Shown here in pieces: positions 58,682 to 64,000 of a stretch of DNA of 64,000 bases (position 1 is the first letter of the stretch; each line of letters opens with the position of its first letter). Under the pieces are notes generated by a model. The model had not been told where the DNA came from. It saw only the letters and a list, made by a program, of their open reading frames with translations, and made no database searches. Made by a program: the position numbers and the translations under genes. The stretch is from Pseudomonas frederiksbergensis (GTDB lineage Bacteria; Pseudomonadota; Gammaproteobacteria; Pseudomonadales; Pseudomonadaceae), in the NCBI RefSeq assembly GCF_001952935.1, contig NZ_CP018319.1, forward strand, positions 6,062,865-6,126,864, written 5' to 3'.

Positions 58682-60180
58682 CTGTGTATTTGAATCCCAT
58701 GAACGACCCAATGTCTTGCGCCCTTGACCTTGCGCAGCATGCGCTGAGTGATGGCCTGTCTCGCGTCAGCGATGATTATCGTCCCGGTTATCATCTTGCC
58801 CCCCCAGCGGGCTGGATGAACGACCCTAACGGGGTGGTGTACTTTCGTGGCGAATACCATGTGTTCTACCAACACCACCCCTTCGACGCGAAATGGGGCC
58901 CGATGTATTGGGGGCATGCCAAGAGCGCCGATCTGGTCCATTGGCAGCATTTGCCCATTGCGCTGGCACCCGGCGATGAGTTCGACCGTGACGGTTGTTT
59001 TTCCGGCAGCGCGGTGGTGTGCGGGGAGACCTTGGCACTGATCTACACCGGGCACACCTGGCTGGAGGACGTGGGCGACGAGCGCTCGATCCGTCAAGTC
59101 CAGTGCCTGGCGACCAGCAGCGACGGCATCCGGTTCGTCAAGCATGGCGCCGTCATCGAGACCGCGCCGCAAGACACGATCATGCACTTTCGCGACCCAA
59201 AGGTATGGCAGGAAGATGACTGTTGGTACCTGATTGCCGGCGCACGTCTGGGCGATGTGCCGCTGCTGCCGCTGTACCGTTCCACGGATCTGCACGCCTG
59301 GGAATTCCTCGACTATGTGGCCAGCGGCAGCGAGGGTGATGGCTATATGTGGGAGTGCCCGGACCTGTTCCGGCTGAACGGGCGCGATGTGCTGCTCTAC
59401 TCCCCTCAAGGCATGCAGCCCCAGGGTTACGATCGGCTCAACAAGTACCAGACCGGTTATCGAGTGGGCCGACTCGACAGCGAATGGCACTTTACTGGCG
59501 GGCCTTTTATCGAGCTGGATAACGGCCACGATTTCTATGCGGCGCAAACGCTACTGGCCGCCGACGGTCGGCGCCTTGTGTGGGCGTGGCTCGACATGTG
59601 GGAAAGCCCGATGCCGAGCCAGGCTCATCACTGGTGCGGCATGCTCGGTTTGCCGCGCGAACTTGAACTGCACGCAGATCGCCTTTGCGTCTATCCGGCA
59701 CGTGAGCTCACCGCTCTGCGCAAAGCGCCATTGCAGGGCACGCTCTGGTGGGGTGAGTCGGGTACGCGGTCGGTGCCGGAAGTGAATGGCGATATGCTCG
59801 AAATCCATGTGCATCTGGATCTGCTCGGCTGCACCGATGGCCACCTCGGAATCGCCTTGCGCTGCAGCGATGATGGCAAGGAAGAAACCCTGCTCTATTA
59901 CGATGCGTCACTGCAGCGCCTGGTGCTTGACCGCAGCCGCTCGGGTGCGCAAGTCACCGGTCAGCGCAGCGTGGCGATAGACCCGACACAAGGGCAACTG
60001 GAACTGCGGGTGTTCCTCGATCGCTCGTCCATCGAGGTGTTCGACGAAAACGGGCGCTTCAGCCTCAGCAGTCGCCTCTATCCGCGGCCCGACAGTCTGG
60101 GCGTGAAGCTGCTGGCCAGCGGGAGTGGCGGGCGTGTCTCCATTCCCAAGGCATGGCCTCTGGCCTCGGGATGGTTATGA
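58678..60180 (+). CDS. Glycoside hydrolase family 32 (sucrose/fructoside hydrolase)
   Basis: A 500-residue cytosolic enzyme, no signal peptide. The nucleophile is in GWMNDPNGVVYF, the transition-state Asp in HFRDPKVWQ and the acid/base Glu in MWECPDLFRL: the three GH32 signatures. The C-terminal beta-sandwich (from about residue 350) ends with RVFLDRSSIEVFDENGRFSL. It splits sucrose, or another beta-fructoside, after uptake by the ABC transporter. No phosphotransferase gene is present, so free sucrose rather than sucrose-6-phosphate is the expected substrate. Confidence 0.92.
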   Translation: MTVYLNPMNDPMSCALDLAQHALSDGLSRVSDDYRPGYHLAPPAGWMNDPNGVVYFRGEYHVFYQHHPFDAKWGPMYWGHAKSADLVHWQHLPIALAPGDEFDRDGCFSGSAVVCGETLALIYTGHTWLEDVGDERSIRQVQCLATSSDGIRFVKHGAVIETAPQDTIMHFRDPKVWQEDDCWYLIAGARLGDVPLLPLYRSTDLHAWEFLDYVASGSEGDGYMWECPDLFRLNGRDVLLYSPQGMQPQGYDRLNKYQTGYRVGRLDSEWHFTGGPFIELDNGHDFYAAQTLLAADGRRLVWAWLDMWESPMPSQAHHWCGMLGLPRELELHADRLCVYPARELTALRKAPLQGTLWWGESGTRSVPEVNGDMLEIHVHLDLLGCTDGHLGIALRCSDDGKEETLLYYDASLQRLVLDRSRSGAQVTGQRSVAIDPTQGQLELRVFLDRSSIEVFDENGRFSLSSRLYPRPDSLGVKLLASGSGGRVSIPKAWPLASGWL

Positions 60181-60255
60181 ACAGCGTCAATCGAGTCGCG
60201 AGAAGCGCGGGCCCTGTGTCATGATCCTGCGTCAACCTGACCGGCCTCGCCTCGC

Positions 60256-61248
60256 ATGACTTCAGTGAAAGACGTTGCACAGCTGGCCGGCGTGTCCCTG
60301 ATGACGGTTTCTCGAGCGCTCAATAATCCGGAAAAACTGAGCCCCGAAACCCTTCAGCGGGTACGTCGCGCCATTGATGAACTGCAATTCGTACCGAGCC
60401 TGTCGGCGCGCAAGATGCGCGGCGACAACCTCCAGTCGCGCACCATCGGAGTGTTCGCGCTGGACACCGCGACTACACCGTTCGCAGTCGAGTTGCTGCT
60501 GTCCATCGAACAGACCGCACAGCAGGCGGGCTGGAATGTGTTCATCCTTAACCTGTTGAGCAACCCGCCCACCGACCAGAACATCGACCTGATGTTGTCG
60601 CACCGTCCCGACGGGTTGATCTTCAGCGCCATGGGGTTTCGCCACGTGAACATTCCCGAGCGCTTGAAGAGCAAACCCCTGGTACTCGCCAATTGCCTGG
60701 CGGATGACAGTCGCCTGGTGAGTTATGTGCCCGACGACGAAACCGGGCAGTATCGAGCCGTACATCATGCGTTGAGCCAAGGCTATCGGCGCCCTCTGTG
60801 CATCAATTTGCCAAAACAGAGTCTGGCCTGGGACCTGCGACAAAAAGGCTTGCTGCGTGCCTGTCAGGCATTCGGCCTTGCGCCTGACGCACTCCTGCAA
60901 TACGACCTTTCCGATCATGATGCCTATGGTGAAACCGCAGCCATCCTCGACCGGCACATCATTGATGGTCGTCCCCAATTCGACATTCTGATCTGTGGCA
61001 ATGACCGCATTGCATTTTGTGCCTATCAGCTGTTGTTGGGCCGAGGCCTGAAAATCCCCGACGATGTCGCCGTACTCGGCTATGACAACATGATCGGTAT
61101 CGCTGAGCTGTTCATCCCGCCGTTGACGACGGTACAACTGCCGTACTACGAGATCGGTCGCAAGGCTGCCCGGCACCTGATCGAGACCATTGAGGTATCA
61201 GGAGCTCAGCCAGTTGATTGTCCATTGGTGGTCAGGGCATCACTATAA
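60256..61248 (+). CDS. LacI-family transcriptional regulator of the sucrose locus
   Basis: A 330-residue regulator: helix-turn-helix with hinge at residues 1-60 (SVKDVAQLAGVSLMTVSRAL then NNPEKLSPETLQRVRRAI), followed by the sugar-binding core (TIGVFALDTATTPFAVELLL; ILICGNDRIAFCAYQLLLGR; VAVLGYDNMIGIAELFIPPL). It is 75 nt behind the GH32 gene on the same strand and probably represses the operon and porin through the palindrome at 54369-54380. Confidence 0.92.
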   Translation: MTSVKDVAQLAGVSLMTVSRALNNPEKLSPETLQRVRRAIDELQFVPSLSARKMRGDNLQSRTIGVFALDTATTPFAVELLLSIEQTAQQAGWNVFILNLLSNPPTDQNIDLMLSHRPDGLIFSAMGFRHVNIPERLKSKPLVLANCLADDSRLVSYVPDDETGQYRAVHHALSQGYRRPLCINLPKQSLAWDLRQKGLLRACQAFGLAPDALLQYDLSDHDAYGETAAILDRHIIDGRPQFDILICGNDRIAFCAYQLLLGRGLKIPDDVAVLGYDNMIGIAELFIPPLTTVQLPYYEIGRKAARHLIETIEVSGAQPVDCPLVVRASL

Positions 61249-61442
61249 GAATGAGCTCATTCGGTGATTGCACGCCCGCTTGCTTTCGATGGGTCGTGAA
61301 AGAGCTTCGGGCAGCAACGATGAGGATGCATCAAATCCTGGGGGCTGCCGATGCATTAAAACCGCCTGACGAAAGACCGGGCTCTTGGGTTTCACTCAAC
61401 CCGGCAGACCGCTAAAGTGGCGCAACCGACACCTGAGAAACG

Positions 61443-61850
61443 ATGAACATGGATGTACTTCACCAAGGAAGTTGCCTGTGCGGCGCAGTGAAATATTACG
61501 TGGCCGCCGAGCTGAAAGCGGTTACCCATTGCCATTGCAGCCAATGTCGCAAGGGCCACGGGGCAGCATTCGCGACGTATGCAAGCGCACCCAGGTCGGC
61601 GATTACAATCATGGCGGGTGTCGAGACGCTCAAAACCTTTAACTCGTCTGAAGGCGTCGCACGACAGTTCTGTGGCGACTGCGGCTCTTCGCTGTTCTGG
61701 TCTGATTCCAAAGGCGAGTTTTCGGATTGGATGTCCGTGGCGATAGGCACGCTGGATACGCCGTTCCTTAGTGAAAAACAGAAACACGTGTGGGTTGCAT
61801 CGAAAGCGCCGTGGTACGCAATCGAGAATCGGTGGCCGCGGACCGAGTGA
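61443..61850 (+). CDS. GFA-family (glutathione-dependent formaldehyde-activating-like) zinc protein
   Basis: A 135-residue Mss4-like zinc protein. Zinc ligands are in GSCLCGAVKYYV, CHCSQCRKGHGAAFATY and FCGDCGSSLFW. Such proteins are widespread; formaldehyde activation holds only for one subgroup, so the activity is open. ATG 61443 or 61449 can be the start, with a weak GAGAAA site upstream. Read alone, ahead of msrA. Confidence 0.88.
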   Translation: MNMDVLHQGSCLCGAVKYYVAAELKAVTHCHCSQCRKGHGAAFATYASAPRSAITIMAGVETLKTFNSSEGVARQFCGDCGSSLFWSDSKGEFSDWMSVAIGTLDTPFLSEKQKHVWVASKAPWYAIENRWPRTE

Positions 61851-61929
61851 GCGCTTTTGGCCAAAAAGCGAAAGCACATGAGGTAGATTGAGACCTGATG
61901 CCAAATTCACTGATGGGAGGGACCGTACT

Positions 61930-62436
61930 ATGACGACGCGAACTGAAACTGCCATCCTGGCCGGTGGCTGCTTCTGGGGCATGCAGGATTTGCTGAGACG
62001 CTACCCCGGCGTAGTGTCCACGCGGGTGGGCTACTCCGGCGGCGATGTGCCCAATGCGACTTACCGCGATCATGGCACGCACGCGGAAGCGATCGAGATT
62101 GTGTTCGATCCGGACCAGATCAGCTATCGCCAGATCCTCGAGTTTTTCTTTCAGATCCACGACCCGACGACGAAGAATCGTCAGGGTAACGATGTGGGTA
62201 TGAGCTACCGCTCGGCGCTCTTCTATCTCAACGATGAACAGAAGCAGGTGGCCGAGGACACGGTGGCCGATGCTGATGCATCCGGCCTCTGGCCCGACAA
62301 GGTCGTCACTGAAATCATGCCCGCAGGCCCGTTCTGGGAAGCAGAACCGGAACATCAGGACTACCTAGAACACTACCCCAACGGTTACACCTGCCATTTC
62401 ATTCGGCCAGACTGGAAACTGCCCAAACGAGGGTAA
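61930..62436 (+). CDS. msrA: Peptide methionine-S-sulfoxide reductase
   Basis: A 168-residue MsrA. The catalytic cysteine is in LAGGCFWGMQDLLRRYPG; the substrate pocket segments are TRVGYSGGDVPNATYRDHGT, HAEAIEIVFDP and YRSALFYLNDEQ. The usual C-terminal resolving cysteines are represented at most by YTCHF near the end. Start ATG 61930 after GGGAGGGAC. It repairs oxidised methionine, in keeping with the peroxide-resistance gene that follows. Confidence 0.92.
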   Translation: MTTRTETAILAGGCFWGMQDLLRRYPGVVSTRVGYSGGDVPNATYRDHGTHAEAIEIVFDPDQISYRQILEFFFQIHDPTTKNRQGNDVGMSYRSALFYLNDEQKQVAEDTVADADASGLWPDKVVTEIMPAGPFWEAEPEHQDYLEHYPNGYTCHFIRPDWKLPKRG

Positions 62437-62637
62437 TGGTGCTGTGCACTTGCGAAGAGTCGGAGGCAAGATGATTTGTATCGCTCTGTATGTTCGCGGG
62501 CGATCTTACACAGCCATACACAATTGCCGGATCAGGACACATACGCAGTACATGAAGGTGAAAAAGTGGGCGGCGTCCACACCTGGTGTTCTCCGATGAA
62601 CCCAGGCCAAGAGCCCACCCCCAGCAGGAGTCACCTC

Positions 62638-63057
62638 ATGATCAATGAAATCGATACTGTGCTTTACACCGGCAAGACCCACACCACCGGAGGCCGTAAC
62701 GGCGAGGCGCGAAGCGACGATGGACGTTTGGACATCAAGCTTTCCGCGCCTGGCTCGTCCGGGCGTGGCACCAATCCCGAACAACTGCTGGCTGCGGGTT
62801 GGTCGGCCTGTTTCATCGGTGCAATGGGTAAGGCGGCAGTCGCCTTGAAGGTGACCCTGCCGAGCGACGTTGCCGTCGATGCCGAAGTGGACCTGGGCAA
62901 GACCGAAGACGCCTTTTTCCTCCAGGCGCGCCTCAATGTCAGCCTTCCGGGTCTGGACCCTGTTGTCGCACGGGCGGTGGTGGATGGTGCCCATCAGCGG
63001 TGCCCGTACTCGAAGGCGACCCGTGGCAACATCGACGTCACGATCAATCTGGTTTGA
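62638..63057 (+). CDS. ohr: Organic hydroperoxide resistance protein (Ohr/OsmC family)
   Basis: A 139-residue thiol peroxidase. The peroxidatic cysteine is in AGWSACFIGAMG and the resolving cysteine in HQRCPYSKATRGN; TGKTHTTGGRNG and PGSSGRGTNPEQLLAAG are Ohr-specific stretches. AGGAGT precedes ATG 62638. It reduces organic and fatty-acid hydroperoxides. The usual OhrR repressor gene is not adjacent. Confidence 0.92.
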   Translation: MINEIDTVLYTGKTHTTGGRNGEARSDDGRLDIKLSAPGSSGRGTNPEQLLAAGWSACFIGAMGKAAVALKVTLPSDVAVDAEVDLGKTEDAFFLQARLNVSLPGLDPVVARAVVDGAHQRCPYSKATRGNIDVTINLV

Positions 63058-63104
63058 TCGAAGCACCTCGTGGGGCCTGATGCTGTTCACTTAGGGTTGT
63101 TGGC

Positions 63105-63354
63105 GTACATATCCGTTTCTGCGGTGATGGCGGCTGGCGGTTTCGCTCTTACAGCGAGTCACTTGGAAAAGCGCCAAGTAACCAAACGCTCTTGCCCCTG
63201 ACGCACGGTGCCTCGCCCAGGCTCGCCATGCCCTCGCTCCGGTCCTGCTCCGTGGGCCCGCCGCCATCGGCCATCCATGGCCGGGGGCGGCTAACCCGGC
63301 ATCCATGCCGGGTTGCCCACTGCGCAGAACCTGCGCTCGGCCTTCCGACGGGGC
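63105..63354. repeat. Left arm of a 250-nt inverted repeat
   Basis: Starts GTACATATCCGTTTC; matches, with about one difference in eight bases, the reverse complement of 63606-63855. It contains shorter palindromes such as CGGCATCCATGCCG and GGCCATCCATGGCC. No coding function is likely, although both arms are open in several frames because of high GC. Confidence 0.85.
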
Positions 63355-63406
63355 AGATCAAGATCAAGATCAAAAGCCAGAGCAAGGCCCCCGCCGCTCA
63401 TTCACT

Positions 63407-63533
63407 GATCGTTCCCACGCTCTGCGTGGGAATGCCGCTGGGGACGCTCCGCGTTCCGCTCGCGACGCAAGGCTTGAGTCCTGTGACGCGGAGCGTCACG
63501 GGATGCATTCCCACGCAGAGCGTGGGAACGATC
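63407..63533. repeat. Palindromic repeat of the GATCGTTCCCACGC type, centre of the large inverted repeat
   Basis: GATCGTTCCCACGCTCTGCG then TGGGAATGC on the left and the inverse at the right, with a GTGACGCGGAGCGTCAC hairpin inside. Same family as 27648-27758. Confidence 0.85.
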
Positions 63534-63605
63534 AATACAGGGAATGCGTACGCTTGAAGAGGCAGGCCGGCCGGTAGGCCGCCTCGCGGTGCTGTTGCGG
63601 TAGTC

Positions 63606-63855
63606 GCCCCCTCGGTAGGCCGAGTGGAGGTTCTGCGCAGTGGGCAACCCGGCATGGATGCCGGGTTAGCCGCCCCCGGCCATGGATGGCCGATGGCGGC
63701 GGGCCCACGGAGCAGGACCGGAGCGAGGGTATGGCGAGCCTAGGCGAGCCACCGTACGAAAGGGGCAAAAGCCCTTGGTTACTTGGGGCTTTTCCAAGTG
63801 ACCCGCCGTAAGGGCGGAACCCTAAGCCGCCGTGACCGCGGAAACGGATATGTAC
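63606..63855. repeat. Right arm of a 250-nt inverted repeat
   Basis: The counterpart of 63105-63354 in opposite orientation, ending GAAACGGATATGTAC. Together the arms and the inner repeat fill the 859-nt gap between ohr and the next gene; no gene is present in that gap. Confidence 0.85.
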
Positions 63856-63916
63856 CCCGACCTCGGTGAACACCCATGCAGCCAGCCTACCCGGCAGGCG
63901 GCACCAGCCACTGCAA

Positions 63917-64000
63917 TCAATCATCCTCATGCAACTTGATACCGCGAGCATGCAGCACATACGGAACCAACAGCACCAACAGCGTCAGCGCAAGGAACGC
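63917..64000 (-). CDS. C-terminal end of a membrane protein, cut by the window edge
   Basis: 27 codons and a stop are visible: AFLALTLLVLLVPYVLHARG then IKLHEDD. This is a last membrane helix with a short charged tail. Too little is present to name the family. Confidence 0.6.
   Translation of the reverse strand, partial: AFLALTLLVLLVPYVLHARGIKLHEDD

Noticed and set aside
63105..63960. Open frames of 70-140 codons in both arms of the large inverted repeat
   Set aside because: The frames follow from high GC and symmetry of the repeat; both arms would encode the same peptide-like strings, and no start signals are present.

Overview
The window is typical chromosome of a Pseudomonas of the fluorescens group. 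Several signs point there: a high-GC background; intergenic REP/REPIN palindromes of the 'GTGGGAGCGGGCTTGCTCGCGAA' kind; a complete puu/pot(spu) polyamine region; a DUF6124 gene; and many single-copy housekeeping genes whose products read as pseudomonad proteins. I found no rRNA, tRNA, CRISPR array, prophage or complete insertion sequence.

Layout. 1-5.4 kb: an HD-domain (RelA/SpoT-like) gene cut by the left edge, a PH-domain protein, a VOC protein, and a minus-strand operon of a VIT-like membrane protein, polyphosphate kinase 2 and a SulP anion transporter. 5.7-11.3 kb: a catabolic cluster (flavin monooxygenase, a Rid protein lacking the canonical arginine, a DUF1028 protein, an M20 deacylase and an NCS1 permease) whose substrate is unknown. 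11.5-12.6 kb: a small membrane protein and a DUF6124 gene preceded by a strikingly structured leader RNA whose hairpin loop is perfectly complementary to the ribosome-binding site. 12.65-16.5 kb: an AT-rich island with a LysE-type exporter, an orphan Hcp gene, a DUF4225 effector candidate, two related membrane proteins that look like immunity paralogues, an hcp fragment and two copies of one palindrome. 16.5-27.6 kb: polyamine uptake and the gamma-glutamyl-putrescine pathway (puuR, puuB, puuC, puuA, puuD, potGHI, potF).

27.9-30.7 kb: thpR, small conserved proteins and a lipoprotein. 30.7-36.4 kb: a five-gene minus-strand operon that looks like an exopolysaccharide system. It has a six-CxxC zinc-ribbon (TackOD1-like) protein with a degenerate GGDEF domain that keeps its c-di-GMP I-site, a processive family-2 glycosyltransferase, a secreted TIM-barrel-like protein, an HlyD/Alg44-like membrane protein and a sugar epimerase. 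36.9-46.1 kb: a LysR/MFS divergent pair, a cupin, a possible small RNA, a short Ppx/GppA, a hexuronate-type MFS carrier, two small proteins and a lactate permease. 46.2-50.1 kb: a chemoreceptor and a three-gene phospholipid module (YnbA-like CDP-alcohol transferase with a non-canonical motif, PlsC, CdsA/YnbB). 50.4-52.5 kb: an NTF2-like protein, an active-looking diguanylate cyclase and a small protein. 52.7-61.2 kb: a sucrose/fructoside utilisation locus (ScrY-type porin, ABC importer, GH32 hydrolase, LacI regulator). 61.4-63.1 kb: GFA protein, MsrA and Ohr. 63.1-63.9 kb: a large nested inverted repeat, then the tail of one more membrane protein.

The most promising signals are the DUF6124 leader RNA, the TackOD1/degenerate-GGDEF exopolysaccharide operon and the orphan Hcp-DUF4225 island. 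All functional calls are from reading the sequence and family knowledge; no search was run.
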